The translations under genes were made by a program, and so were the position numbers. The notes beneath the pieces were generated by a model, which had not been told where the DNA came from, made no database searches, and saw nothing but the letters and a program-made list of their open reading frames with translations. A stretch of 64,000 bases of DNA from Prorocentrum cordatum. Taxonomy: Eukaryota; Sar; Dinophyceae; Prorocentrales; Prorocentraceae. Where the stretch lies: positions 81,001 to 145,000 of the forward strand of contig CAUYUJ010006569.1 of the NCBI GenBank assembly GCA_963575745.1, in the 5' to 3' direction. Every line of letters starts with the position of its first letter. Position 1 is the stretch's first letter. Shown here piece after piece: positions 11,367 through 21,529 of the stretch.

Positions 11367-11579
11367 TCAGGATGCAAGTGTGCGGAGCTTGCTGTAGAAG
11401 GCGGTGGTGGAGGACATCAGGAAGGGTGCGGTGAGAGCAATGCCCATGCGAATGAATGCAAAAATGCATGGCCATACGAAGACATTCACGGCGTACACGC
11501 TGTGGAAGGCATGGCGGACCAATGCCAGAGAGGTGATGTTGCAAAATCGGATCTCAAGGGTTCCGGAAATGCATGGCAT
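11367..11579 (-). other. conserved 70-codon open frame in the array spacer (representative)
   Basis: Each spacer carries a 70-codon frame starting MPCIS and ending FYSKLRTLAS, at 8,801-9,013, 11,367-11,579, 13,902-14,114 and 16,447-16,659. It has two hydrophobic stretches (VFVWPCIFAFIRMGIAL among them) and lies about 70 bp beyond the main gene's stop. All spacer DNA is equally conserved, so the open frame is not proof of coding; it may simply be 3' UTR. Confidence 0.25.
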
Positions 11580-11648
11580 CCCGTCGTCGTGAAGATCCCA
11601 AACACCACCGCTTGCGCGGTGCGCTCCTGCGCGTGTACGGGAAGATCG

Positions 11649-13181
11649 TCAAATCTCTGTCGAGCGCGTCTTGGCCATGATGGCCGCCAGGAGCTGCGAC
11701 AAGTCCCCAAATCGCTTCTCGTCGAAGCGAACGCCGAGCTCGGACGCCTTGTCCTTGAAGACCGCGAGGACCTTCGGGTCTGGCTTCTTCGACCGGCCCT
11801 TGGGCGCCACGATGGCATCGAGCGCCTTGCGGTAGACTGCGAAGCGTTGCCGATCCGACGCTGGGGAGTCCTCCGTCGGCACGGCCTCGTCCATGGCCCA
11901 GTCGATAGTCTTCGTGTTCCTGGCCTGGTGCATGCGGTCAGGCTTGAACTTTTTGATGTCGTCGAGCGTGTGCTGGGTGACCGTCTTCTGGGATGCCCGA
12001 CCCCCTCCTGAGAGTGCCCGGAGCGTGTGAGCCGACGCAGGCTGCGCCTCAGGGATCGCCTCCGTAGCCTCGACATGCGCCTTGCCCTGGCCCGCAAGAA
12101 GGGCGGCGACCGTGTGGGTCATGTTGGACAGGCACTCGCCTGACGTGGACTGCTCGGCTCGTTTGCACGGGCTCTGGGTCGAGATCCAAGCTAGGAAGAC
12201 CGAGAAGGAGAAGGTGTCCGAATCGAGGGGCACGAACGGCACAATCTTTTGCAGGTTGCGCCTGGCTTGCGCCCGCATGATGTAGGGGCAATACTCTTCG
12301 GCGTTCTGGGAGATCTCCCTCCGGGTCTTGGCGGTGCACAAGGAGATGCACCTACGCATCATCTCGGCGTTGCATTTCTTGCGCTCATTGATGAAGTCCT
12401 CCGTGCCGAACGGGAGGTCGGGCTTGTAGTCGGGGGGGAGGGCGTAAGCCGTCTCCAGAAGCTTAGATGCAACGGCGCCCCCCGAGAAGAGTAGCTCGCG
12501 GACCATAATGTCGGACAGCTTTTGGATGGCACTCTTGGCGGCCTGCGCCCCGCTCTCCAGCGCACCGACGTGGTTGGGTGGGCAAGCCTGGCCTTGCCCG
12601 TGGTCCCTGGTGGCTGGGAGGTCGCGGGGGCCACGGGGGTCCTGTTCCCGGCGCGGAGCCCGATCGAAGTACTGGGCACCGTGGTGAGGATCATACTGCC
12701 TGGCGGGATAGGCCAGCGGCAGGTGGGGCGACCGCGCCGCCGGCGATGCCTTCGGCGTCAGCCCGTGCGCCATCCTGGGGGCAGCCCCGATCGGCGAGGC
12801 AGGCGGTGGCTTCCTTGGGAGTCCGGGGCTTTGCGCAGGGCAGCCCCTGGCGAGGTGTCCGCGGATGCCACAGTTAGGGCAGAGCAGGCGGTCTGGTGAG
12901 AGGGGCTGGGTGGGGGCCCCATGGTGGACACCCGTGGTCCGCGGCATGAGCCTGTGATGGTCACGTGCCCTGGACCTGGACCTAGACCTATGATGGTCGC
13001 GGCCCATCCCCGCCGCGGGCCTGCGATGGTCCCGTGCGATGGGTTTGGACCTAGACCTATGATGGTCACGGCCCGACCTTGCCCTATGATGGGAAGGTTG
13101 GTCGCGGTAGAGGTCGTCACGGTAGCCCTTGGGGTCGAAGTCGCCCTTCGCCTGACGCTGCCCATGTCCACGGTCCGCCAT
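11649..13181 (-). CDS. RS-rich CCHC zinc-knuckle protein (intact array copy 2)
   Basis: A 510-residue protein if translation starts at the ATG at 13,181 (MADRGHGQRQ); the frame is open upstream to 13,403, but that part is Ser/Pro-rich and looks like leader sequence. Residues 34-77 form an Arg/Ser/His-rich segment with two GRDHHRSRS repeats. Residues 101-114 are CPNCGIRGHLARGC, a C-x2-C-x4-H-x4-C zinc knuckle. A Pro-rich linker follows, then a long helical region of no recognised family (residues ~195-510) containing DYKPDLPFGTEDFINERKKC, and a basic KGRSKKPDPK near the C-terminus. Stop is TGA. RNA binding is a fair inference from RS plus knuckle; a retroelement Gag-like origin is the main alternative. 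CTTGCAG just upstream of the ATG could be a trans-splice acceptor. Confidence 0.75.
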   Translation of the reverse strand: MADRGHGQRQAKGDFDPKGYRDDLYRDQPSHHRARSGRDHHRSRSKPIARDHRRPAAGMGRDHHRSRSRSRARDHHRLMPRTTGVHHGAPTQPLSPDRLLCPNCGIRGHLARGCPAQSPGLPRKPPPASPIGAAPRMAHGLTPKASPAARSPHLPLAYPARQYDPHHGAQYFDRAPRREQDPRGPRDLPATRDHGQGQACPPNHVGALESGAQAAKSAIQKLSDIMVRELLFSGGAVASKLLETAYALPPDYKPDLPFGTEDFINERKKCNAEMMRRCISLCTAKTRREISQNAEEYCPYIMRAQARRNLQKIVPFVPLDSDTFSFSVFLAWISTQSPCKRAEQSTSGECLSNMTHTVAALLAGQGKAHVEATEAIPEAQPASAHTLRALSGGGRASQKTVTQHTLDDIKKFKPDRMHQARNTKTIDWAMDEAVPTEDSPASDRQRFAVYRKALDAIVAPKGRSKKPDPKVLAVFKDKASELGVRFDEKRFGDLSQLLAAIMAKTRSTEI

Positions 13182-14183
13182 GCTGCAAGCGAGTCTCCTG
13201 CGGCGCCGCTTGGGGGGGGGGTCCTGTGAGCGAGGTAAGTCGGAAACCTGTACCCTTGGGCAGAAGAGGCGGCGGAGAGGGGAAGCGGGAGGGGAGGGGG
13301 AAGGAAGGGCGACAGAGGGGAGAAACAGAACAGGAGGGGGAGAGAACGAAGAACGAGCCACGAGGCAGGAGCAACGAGGCCCTCCCATTCCCTTTGAATT
13401 CAATGAGTTCTATGAATTCTATGACAGGCACTGGGCGGCCGGCAGGGGACTGAGTCCCGTTCACGGCCCAATCAGGGAGAGCATGCTACGCATGGAATGA
13501 ATTGAATAGAAGATGAAGTGTTGGATCCGTGAGTGGATCAGCCTAGACAATATGATGGTCAGAGGCTTTGATGCCTCCATTGATTGTGGGTCGGCTATGA
13601 TGCCAACCAATGCCCACCCCGTCCCGTCTCCAGGGACTTCGCATCCCCCTTTGATGGCAGGATGGGGAGACGGTCCGCCGCCCCCGGCACTGCACGTACT
13701 GTACCGGGTTCGTGGGGATTTTGTTGAATTCAATGAGTGCCCCCTCCCTCCCCTCCCCGCCCCTCTACCTCCGCGCCTGGTCCTGTAAGTGGCAAGCCAA
13801 GTAACGTATACACCGTTTTGTCTCCGGGTCCCGGTGACGATCACAACCTGCAGAAGGGAAGTTAGCAAAATGGTCCCCCTTTTCGGACGGTCGGCGGCCG
13901 GTCAGGATGCAAGTGTGCGGAGCTTGCTGTAGAAGGCGGTGGTGGAGGACATCAGGAAGGGTGCGGTGAGAGCAATGCCCATGCGAATGAGTGCAAACAT
14001 GCATGGCCATACGAAGACATTCTCGGCGTACACGCTGTGGAGGGCATGGTGGACCAATGCCAGAGAGGTGATGTTGCAAAATCGGATCTCAGGGGTTCTG
14101 GAAATGCATGGCATCCCGTCGTCGTGCAGATCCCAAAAACCACCGCTTGCGCGGTGCGCTCCTGCGCGTGTACGGGAAGATAG

Positions 14184-15727
14184 TCAAATCTCTGTCGAGC
14201 GCGTCTTGGCCATGATGGCCGCCAGGAGCTGCGACAAGTCCCCCAGTCGCTTCTCGTCGAAGCGAACGCCGAGCTCGGACGCCTTGTCCTTGAAGACCGC
14301 GAGGACCTTCGGGTCTGGCTTCTTCGACCGGCCCTAGGGCGCCACGATGGCATCGAGCGCCTTGCGGTAGACTGCGAAGCGTTGCCGATCCGACGCTGGG
14401 GAGTCCTCCGCGGCACGGCCTCGTCCAGGCCCAGTCGAAGTTCTTCGTGTTCCGGCATGGTGCATGCTGGTCGGCTTGAAATTTTGATGTCGTGAGTCGT
14501 GACTGGGTGACCGTCTTCGGGATGCCCCACCCCTACTGGAGTGCCCGAGAGCGTGTGAGCGACGCCCACTGCGCCTCAGGGGTTCGCCCCCGTCGCCCTC
14601 GACATCGACTGCGGGCTGACCGTGTGCCCTCGATCCATAGTTTGGTGGGTCCATGTGGGCCCGGACAGGCACTCGCCTGATGTTGGGGACCCTTGCTACT
14701 CGGCTTCGTTGTACGGGCTCTGGGTCGATATCCAAGCTAGGAAGACCGAGAAGGAGAAAGGTGTCGAGCGAGGGGCCACAGAACGGACAATTCTTTTGCA
14801 GGTTGCGCCTGGCTTGCGCCCGCATTGATGTAGGGGCAATATCTTCAGGCGGTATGGAGATCTCCCTCCGGGTCTGGCGGGTGCAAAGGAGATGCACCTG
14901 CGCATCATCTCGGCGTTGCATTTCTTGCGCTCATTGATGAAGTCCTCCGTGCCGAACGGGATGTCGGGCTTGTAGTCGGGGGGGAGGGCGTAAGCCGTCT
15001 CCAAAAGCTTAGATGCAACGGCGCCCCCCGAGAAGAGTAGCTCGCGGACCTCAATGTCGGACAGCTTTTGGATGGCACTCTTGGCGGCCTGCACCCCGCT
15101 CTCCGGCGCACCGACGTGGTTGGGTGGGTAAGCCTGGCCTTGCCCGCGGTCCCTGGTGGCTGGGAGGTCGCGGGGGCCACGGGGGCCCTGTTCCCGGCGC
15201 GGAGCCCGATCGAAGTATTGGGCACCGTGGTGAGGATCATACTGCCTGGCGGGATAGGCCAGCGGCAGGTGGGGCGACCGCGCCGCCGGCGATGCCTTCG
15301 GTGTCAGGCCGTGCGCCATCCCGGGGGCAGCCCCGATCGGCGAGGCAGGCGGTGGCTTCCTTGGGAGTCCGGGGCTTTGCGCAGGGCAGTCCCTGGCGAG
15401 GTGTCCGCGGATGCCACAGTTAGGGCAGAGCAGGCGGTCTGGTGAGAGGGGCCGGGTGGGGGCCTCATGGTGGCCACCCGTGGTCCGCGGCATGAGCCTG
15501 TGATGGTCACGTGCCCTGGACCTGGACCTAGACCTATGATGGTCGCGGCCCATCCCCGCCGCGGGCCTGCGATGGTCCCGTGCGATGGGTTTGGACCTAG
15601 ACCTATGATGGTCACGGCCCGACCTTGCCCTACGATGGGAAGGTTGGTCGCGGTAGTGGTCGTCGCGGTAGCCCTTGGGGTCGAAGTCGCCCATCGCCTG
15701 ACGCTGCCCATGTCCACGGTCCGCCAT
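14184..15727 (-). pseudogene. array copy 3, RS/zinc-knuckle protein gene, damaged C-terminal half
   Basis: The start ATG at 15,727, RS segment and zinc knuckle (CPNCGIRGHLARDC) are intact, and the frame is open to about 14,930. From there to about 14,335 many single-base gains and losses break the frame, and the first product ends at 14,696. The last ~150 bases before the expected TGA at 14,184 are again almost identical to the other copies. Confidence 0.7.
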
Positions 15728-16695
15728 GCTGCAAGCGAGTCTCCTGCGGCGTCGCTTGGGGGGGGGTCCTGTGAGCGAGGTAAGTCGGAAACCTGTACCC
15801 TTGGGCAGAAGAGGCGGTGGAGAGGGGAAGCGGGAGGGGAGGGGGAAGGAAGGGCGAAAGAGGGGAGAAACAGAACAGGAGGGGGAGAGAACGAAGAACG
15901 AGCCAGGAGGCAGGAGCAACGTGGCCCTCCCATTCCCTTTGAATTCCATGAGTTCTATGAGTTCTATGACAGGCACTGGACGGCCGACAGGGGACTGGGT
16001 CCCGTTCACGGCCCAATCAGGGAGAGCATGCTACGCATGGAATGAATTGAGTAGAAGATGAGGTGTTGGATCCGTGAGTGGATCAGCCTAGACAGTATGA
16101 TGGTCAGAGGCTTTGATGCCTCCATTGATTGTGGGTCGGCTATGATGCCAGCCAATGCCCACCCCGTCCCGTCCCCAGGGACTTCGCATCCCCCTTTGAT
16201 GGCAGGATGGGGAGACGGTCCGCCACCCCCGGCACTGCGCGTACTGTGCCGGGTTCGTGGGGATTTTGTTGAATTCAATGAGTGTCCCCTCCCTCCCCTC
16301 CCCGCCCCTCTACCTCCGCGCCTGGTCCTGTAAGTGGCAAGCCAAGTAACGTATACACCGTTTTGTCTCCGGGTCCCGGTGACGATCACAACCTGCAGAA
16401 GGGAAGTTAGCAAAGTGGTCCCCCTTTTCGGACGATCGGCGGCCGGTCAGGATGCAAGTGTGCGGAGCTTGCTGTAGAAGGCAGTGGTGGAGGACATCAG
16501 GAAGGGTGCGGTGAGAGCAATGCCCATGCGAATGAGTGCAAACATGCATGGCCATACGAAGACATTCTCGGCGTACACGCTGTGGAGGGCATGGCGGACC
16601 AATGCCAGAGAGGTGATGTTGCAAAATCGGATCTCAGGGGTTCTGGAAATGCATGGCATCCCGTCGTCGTGCAGATCCCGTGTACGGGAAGATAG

Positions 16696-16879
16696 TCAAA
16701 TCTCTGTCGAGCGCGTCTTGGCCATGATGGCCGCCAGGAGCTGCGACAAGTCCCCCAGTCGCTTCTCGTCGAAGCGAACGCCGAGCTCGGACGCCTTGTC
16801 CTTGAAGACCGCGAGGACCTTCGGGTCTGGCTTCTTCGACCGGCCCTTGGGCGCCACGATGGCATCGAGCGCCTTGCGG
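16696..16879 (-). pseudogene. array copy 4, 3' gene fragment
   Basis: Encodes only the last ~60 residues (RKALDAIVAPKGRSKKPDPK through the C-terminal TRSTEI). At 16,879/16,880 the match to the other units stops abruptly and R1 repeat sequence begins. The spacer just below it also lacks about 35 bases found in the other units (between 16,679 and 16,680). Confidence 0.85.
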
Positions 16880-16893
16880 TCCTTCCCCGGGCT

Positions 16894-17215
16894 CTGAGCC
16901 GTGCCTTGACGGTCCCGAAGCCCGGGAGGGGGCCCCCGGAGGCCGAAAGTTGTTGAAAACCTCCAGCCTCTGATTTTTTTCCCAACGCGAGAGGTCCTGG
17001 GTCTTGACCGCGCTCGGCCTCCAGGGGGCGGCCCTCGCCGCGTGGGGCCGGCAGAAATGCGAGGCGTGGACTGATCCACATCCACCGCCTGGGAACCGAC
17101 GTCCTGGTGCCCCAACGGGCGGTGGATCTGAAAGTACTTTGGCCCCCGGGGGCCCGAAAATGTCCATATCCACCGACTGCCGACCCAGACCCCCGACGTC
17201 GTGATTTTTTCACCC
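16894..17215 (+). repeat. R1 dispersed repeat adjoining the array
   Basis: Contains TTGACGGTCCCGAAGCCCGG, GGGGGCCCCCGGAGGCCGAAA and a GATTTTTTTCCCAACGCGAG box. At 17,185-17,215 there is a second GACGTCGTGATTTTTTCAC box. These are diagnostic of the R1 family (see 37,741). Confidence 0.75.
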
Positions 17216-17404
17216 AACAGCGAAGACTGACAGGTTTCTAGCAGGGTCAAAACAGAGCATCATGACTCCCAAGGGGGTCTGGGCGGGATCCGGACAGGGT
17301 GCCCCTGGAACCCCCCGGGAAACTGGAGACTCCTTCTTTAGCCAACAGTAACGCACTTCGTGGTCTTCGAGTTCCCAGAACTCCATTCCCGGACCACATT
17401 TTGA

Positions 17405-19005
17405 ATGCTGAGGCAGGCTGATGCTGAGGCTGAGGCAGGCTGAGGCTGAGGCAGGCTGAGGCTGAGGCTGAGGCTGAAGGCAGACTGAGGCTGAGGCATG
17501 AAGAGGCTGAGGCTGAGGCTGATGCAGGCTGATGCTGAGGCAGGCTGAGGCTGAGGCTGAGGCTGATGCAGGCTGAGGCTGAGGCAGGCTGCGGCTGAAG
17601 CCGAGGCTGAAGGCAGACTGAGGCTGAGGCTGAAGCAGGCTGAGGCTGAGGCTGAGGCTGAGGCAGGCTGAGGCTGAGGCTGAGGCAGGCTGATGCTGAG
17701 GCAGGCTGAGGCTGAGGCTGAGGCTGAAGGCAGGCTGAGGCTGAGGCAGGCTGAGGCTGAGGCCGAGGCTGAAGGCAGACTGAGGCTGAGGCTGAAGCAG
17801 GCTGAGGCTGAGGCTGAGGCAGGCCGAGGCTGAGGCTGAGGCTGAGGCAGGCTGATGCTGAGGCAGGCTGAGGCTGAGGCTGAGGCTGATGCAGGCAGAG
17901 GCTGAGGCAGGCTGAGGCTGAGGCCGAGGCTGAAACCAGACTGAGGCTGAGGCTGAAGCAGGCTGAGGCTGAGGCTGAGGCAGGGGCAATGCTGAGGTGA
18001 GGCTGATGGCAGGCGGATGCAGGAGCAGGTGAGCAGGGCTGAGGCTGATGCAGGCTCAGGCTGAGGCAGGCTGAGGCTGAGGCCGAGGCTGCAGGCAGAC
18101 TGAGGCTGAGGCTGAAGCAGGCTGAGGCTGATGCTGAGGCAGGCTGAGGCTGAGGCTGAGGCTGATGCAGGCTGAGGCTGAGGCAGGCTGAGGCTGAGGC
18201 CGAGGCCGACGGCAGACTGAGGCGGAGGCTGAAGCAGGCTGAGGCTGAGGCAGAGGCAGGCTGAGGCTGAGGCTGAGGCAGGCTGATGAGAGAAGGCTGA
18301 GGCCTGAGGCTGAGGCTGAGGCAGGCTGAGGCTGAGGCAGGCGGGAGGCTGAGGCCGAGGCTGAGGCACAGACTGAGGCATGAGGCTGGAGGCTGAAGCA
18401 GGGGGCAGGCTGAGGTAAAGGCTGAGCAGGAAAGGAGGAGGTGAGCTGAGGCAGGGCTGATGCTTCGAGGAGGCTGAGCGGGCTGAGGATGAGGATGAGG
18501 ACTGAGGCTGCAGGCAGGCTCAGGCTGATGCAAGGCTGACGGCTTAGGCCGAGGCTGCAGGGCAGGACGCGTGCTTGAGGTGAAGCAGGCTGAGGCTGAG
18601 GCTGAGGCTGAGGCTAAGGCTGAGGCAGGCTGAGGCTGAGGCTGAGGCAGGCTGAGGCTGAGGGAGGCTGAGGCTGAGGCTGAGGCTGAGGCTGATGCAG
18701 GCTGAGGCTGAGGCAGGCTGAGGCTGAGGCCGAGGCCAACGGCAGACTGAGGCTGAGGCTGAAGCAGGCTGAGGCTGAGGCAGAGGCAGGCTGAGGCTGA
18801 GGCTGAGGCAGGGTGATGCTGAGGCAGGCTGAGGCTGAGGCTGAGGCTGAGGCAGGCTGAGGCTGAGGCAGGCTGAGGCTGAGGCCGAGGCTGAAGGCAG
18901 ACTGAGGCTGAGGCTGAAGCAGGCTGAGGCTGAGGCTGAGGCAGGCTGAGGCTGAGGCAGGCTGAGGCTGAGGCTGAGGCAGGCTGAGGCTGAGGCTGTG
19001 ACTGC
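17405..19005 (+). repeat. GGCTGA hexamer satellite with ~155-bp higher-order period
   Basis: About 1.6 kb of GGCTGA repeats interrupted by CA (GGCAGGCTGA) and by a variant block GAAGGCAGACTGAGG. The CAGACTGAGG marker occurs at 17,481, 17,614, 17,776, 17,937, 18,096, 18,213, 18,369, 18,743 and 18,898, mostly 155-162 bp apart. The middle (18,300-18,560) is the most irregular. The long Gln/Pro/Ala/Ser frames on the minus strand follow directly from the hexamer and are not called genes. Confidence 0.95.
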
Positions 19006-19169
19006 GACTGCCGTTGCCACTGCGACTGTCATCGCGAATGCGACTACGACTGCGAGAACAGCAGAATTCTACAACTGGATTCTCATCTGAATCTTAAGGG
19101 GAATGCTTCCAGATATGCTCCTACACATCGCTGTTAGGTTGCTTTGCCGTGATAATTACAAAGTCGACC

Positions 19170-19330
19170 CTCAAAGGTATGGACCCCCTCCCCGGGACCG
19201 GCCTGACATCCCGAATCGTTTCTTGACGGTCCCGAGGCCCGGTAAGGGCCCCCGGGCTCCGAAAATAGCGAAAAACCTCCCGTCGCGACTTTTTCACAAC
19301 GCGAGGGGGTCTGGAGAGGCACCCGACAAT
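19170..19330 (+). repeat. R1 dispersed repeat
   Basis: CCCGGGACCGGCCTGACATC, TTCTTGACGGTCCCGAGGCC, AAAACCTCCCGTCGCGACTT and a TTTTTCACAACGCGAGG box in R1 order. Nothing else is recognisable between 19,030 and 19,500. Confidence 0.75.
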
Positions 19331-19518
19331 TCATCCTCCGGGCGGTGGTCATGTGGAAATTCCTGCCTCGGAGTCCGAGACCCACTCGGGGCCGACACAG
19401 GCCGGCCCCAGGGGCGCCGAAGCGAAGGTCTGGCTGGGCCTGGGCTCCCCGGGGGTGCCGTGCGGTCCCGGGGAGCCCGGAGTGCTGGGCCGATCTCCCA
19501 CCACCACTGCGACAGGCG

Positions 19519-19622
19519 GGAGGAGGAGGAGGAGGAGGAGGAGGAGGAGGAGGAGGAGGAGGAGGAGGAGGAGCCTCGAGGAGGAGGAGGAGGAGGAGGA
19601 GGAGGAGGAGGAGGAGCGCAAG
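19519..19622 (+). repeat. (GGA)n microsatellite
   Basis: Two GGA runs separated by GCCTCGA. It lies just beyond the 3' end of the minus-strand RT frame that stops at 19,654. Confidence 0.95.
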
Positions 19623-19653
19623 TAGCATGAGGCGCAGCAGGTGCCGATCTCAT

Positions 19654-21249
19654 CTACATGCTGATGGCAGCTTGAGCTGCGCGCAGTAAGTGAACGTATG
19701 ATGAGGGAGATTGGGGTGGGGATGCAGCGTGCCGTACTTTGTTATAAAAGTGAAATGACAGCACCGTGTATGCATGGGCACTCTCTCGCTCGAACTGGGA
19801 AGAATACAATGACGGGAGAGCGAGCCCGATGCGGATGACGGGGTCGGAGGGGAGAGGGGAGCGGACGAGGGACATGAAGCCAAGGAGGCGGGGGCAAGCG
19901 AGGTAGTGAGGAAAATAATCCCGACAATGAGGGCATCCGAAAAGGCAGTTGGCAGGCGCCTCGACCTTGACTCTGTGTGTGGTCGTCCAACCGCCCACAA
20001 TGGTTTTGATGTGTGTCCAGACCCACGCTGGCCTTGAATTCATGAAAATCGCTTTCAGCTCCGGCCAGGTCTGCTGGAGCTCACGGAGCTCTGGCGCAGC
20101 TAATTCACCAACCCATTTTTCAAACCGCCTCCGCAAGAGGCTGGGCATGGTGTCGGGGTAGAGGGAGGTGACGAGGGAGGAGAGGTACAGACTCTGGGGC
20201 CGTGCTCGGCGCTGCTCGGCAGCGGCAGCAGCGCATCCTTGGGTCGCTGCCTGACTTGCCGTGCATAGGCGCGACCGTGACATTTTATGCCACGGTATGC
20301 TGTCTAATGCTTCGGCCCACCTCTGTACTATGGCCTGTGGCTCCTTCCATAATGGTCCAGACCACTCGCCGCGGATAATCGCGACAACTTCACGGCAATT
20401 TTCCGCGCTGGTTCGCAACTGTTCGATCCAGGGGCCCCATTCTTGCACCGTAAGGCCACCCGTGCGCCACAGGTGAGCCTGGCACCAGGGCGCAAGCGGT
20501 TTATGGCGCCCTCCCGGGACCCAGCCACACAATGAGTGAAGCGTAGGGCCATCGAATGAATTCGGAGGGAGGCGCAAAACACGATGCAATAAGAGGCGTT
20601 CACGATCAAGCATGGACTGGAGAGGGCGGAAAAACTGGGCCAGAAATGATAGCACTGACAAGGCTTGGGTGGAGTAGGAGCGGAGGGAGGCATCAGAGGG
20701 GGCACGAGTGGTGGGGACGATGTAGGCTCGCTCTAGCCATTTCTGCTCGGCCGATTTCCATTGATCGAGGTTGGTGGCTCCTGGGCCAATTTGGACCCCC
20801 AGGTACCGGGCGAAACCGGAAACTTTAAATCTCGACCACTCTGGAATCAGCCGTAGCAGCTGCGATTCGATCTCTAGGCGCACGTCCGGAGAGACCTCGC
20901 ACCATAATGGCACGAGCACTGTTTTCGCGGCTTGCAAATGCAATGCCGCTAGCCGCTCAGAGGCCTCGAAAACGGGGCGCACGCTCAGGAGGTGCTCGAA
21001 TCTCTTCAGCATGGCCCCGACGTCGTCCGCGCATGCTCCGGCGTCGCCCTTGCCGGTGGCGACGATCTCACGATGTAGGTGCCGCAGTATGGGGTCCATT
21101 GCCATCGCCCATAAAGTTCCCGACAACGGGCAACCTTGGGCGACGCCGCCTGTGGCCCAGAACATCGGCACGTGGAGGTGCCCAATGTGGCTGAAGACCA
21201 AGCCGTTCTCGTAGAGCGACATGATGGCGTTGATGTACCCGTCAGGCAA
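19654..21249 (-). CDS. 5'-truncated non-LTR reverse transcriptase
   Basis: A 531-residue open frame covering the 3' half of a LINE RT protein. Residues 34-44 are GGVAQGCPLSG (RT motif B). Residues 72-78 are ACADDVG, the motif C Asp-Asp pair at 75-76. FARYLGVQIGPG at 146-157 matches the motif E position. The C-terminal CLFGCPHCRDYFPHYLAC (residues 435-452) is a C-x3-C-x2-C-x5-H-x3-C zinc finger of the kind that ends many LINE proteins. Motifs 1 and A and any endonuclease are missing, so this is a 5'-truncated insertion, yet the remaining frame has no stop. The sense 5' junction is a short (CCT)n(CGA)n run (21,250-21,290). Confidence 0.85.
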   Translation of the reverse strand: MPDGYINAIMSLYENGLVFSHIGHLHVPMFWATGGVAQGCPLSGTLWAMAMDPILRHLHREIVATGKGDAGACADDVGAMLKRFEHLLSVRPVFEASERLAALHLQAAKTVLVPLWCEVSPDVRLEIESQLLRLIPEWSRFKVSGFARYLGVQIGPGATNLDQWKSAEQKWLERAYIVPTTRAPSDASLRSYSTQALSVLSFLAQFFRPLQSMLDRERLLLHRVLRLPPNSFDGPTLHSLCGWVPGGRHKPLAPWCQAHLWRTGGLTVQEWGPWIEQLRTSAENCREVVAIIRGEWSGPLWKEPQAIVQRWAEALDSIPWHKMSRSRLCTASQAATQGCAAAAAEQRRARPQSLYLSSLVTSLYPDTMPSLLRRRFEKWVGELAAPELRELQQTWPELKAIFMNSRPAWVWTHIKTIVGGWTTTHRVKVEAPANCLFGCPHCRDYFPHYLACPRLLGFMSLVRSPLPSDPVIRIGLALPSLYSSQFERESAHAYTVLSFHFYNKVRHAASPPQSPSSYVHLLRAAQAAISM

Positions 21250-21490
21250 GAGGAATCGTCGTCGTCGTCGGAGGAGGAGGAGGAAAGCCTCCCCATCCTC
21301 CCTTCTCCCCCGTCCTACCCGCGGTAGGGGTGGTGGGGAATCGGCCCATCACAGAGAGGGCACCGGGGGAGCCCGCAAGCGCCGAGGAACATCCCAGGAT
21401 CCCTTGCCTCCCGGACCCCTCTGTTCGTGGAAACCCTCCAAATCCCTGCTCCTCCTCCTCCTCCTCCTCCTCCTCCTCCTCCTCTTCCCT
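21250..21490 (+). repeat. CGT/GGA and CTC microsatellites around anonymous DNA
   Basis: CGTCGTCGTCG then GGAGGAGGAGGAGG at 21,256-21,286, and CTC triplets at 21,449-21,485. The ~150 bp between them is not recognised. Confidence 0.85.
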
Positions 21491-21529
21491 GCTCCCTCCT
21501 CCCCCCTCTCATTCTCACTCCATCATTAC

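Larger units (their letters stand above)
8376..16879 (-). repeat. tandem gene array, ~2.55-kb unit
   Basis: The landmark GCATGCTACGCATGGAATGA begins at about 8,380, 10,948, 13,481 and 16,026, giving periods near 2,570, 2,533 and 2,545 bp. Each unit has a ~1.53-kb minus-strand gene and a ~1-kb spacer. The units are near-identical apart from local damage. In gene orientation the order is: a 3' fragment at 16,696, then full-length copies ending at 14,184, 11,649 and 9,083, then a terminal spacer cut off at about 8,376. Head-to-tail arrays of near-identical genes are well known in dinoflagellates. Confidence 0.93.

Noticed and set aside
17210-19032. Gln/Pro/Ala/Ser repeat proteins on the minus strand
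   Set aside because: Directly dictated by the GGCTGA hexamer; several frames are open at once and no unique flanking protein sequence exists.
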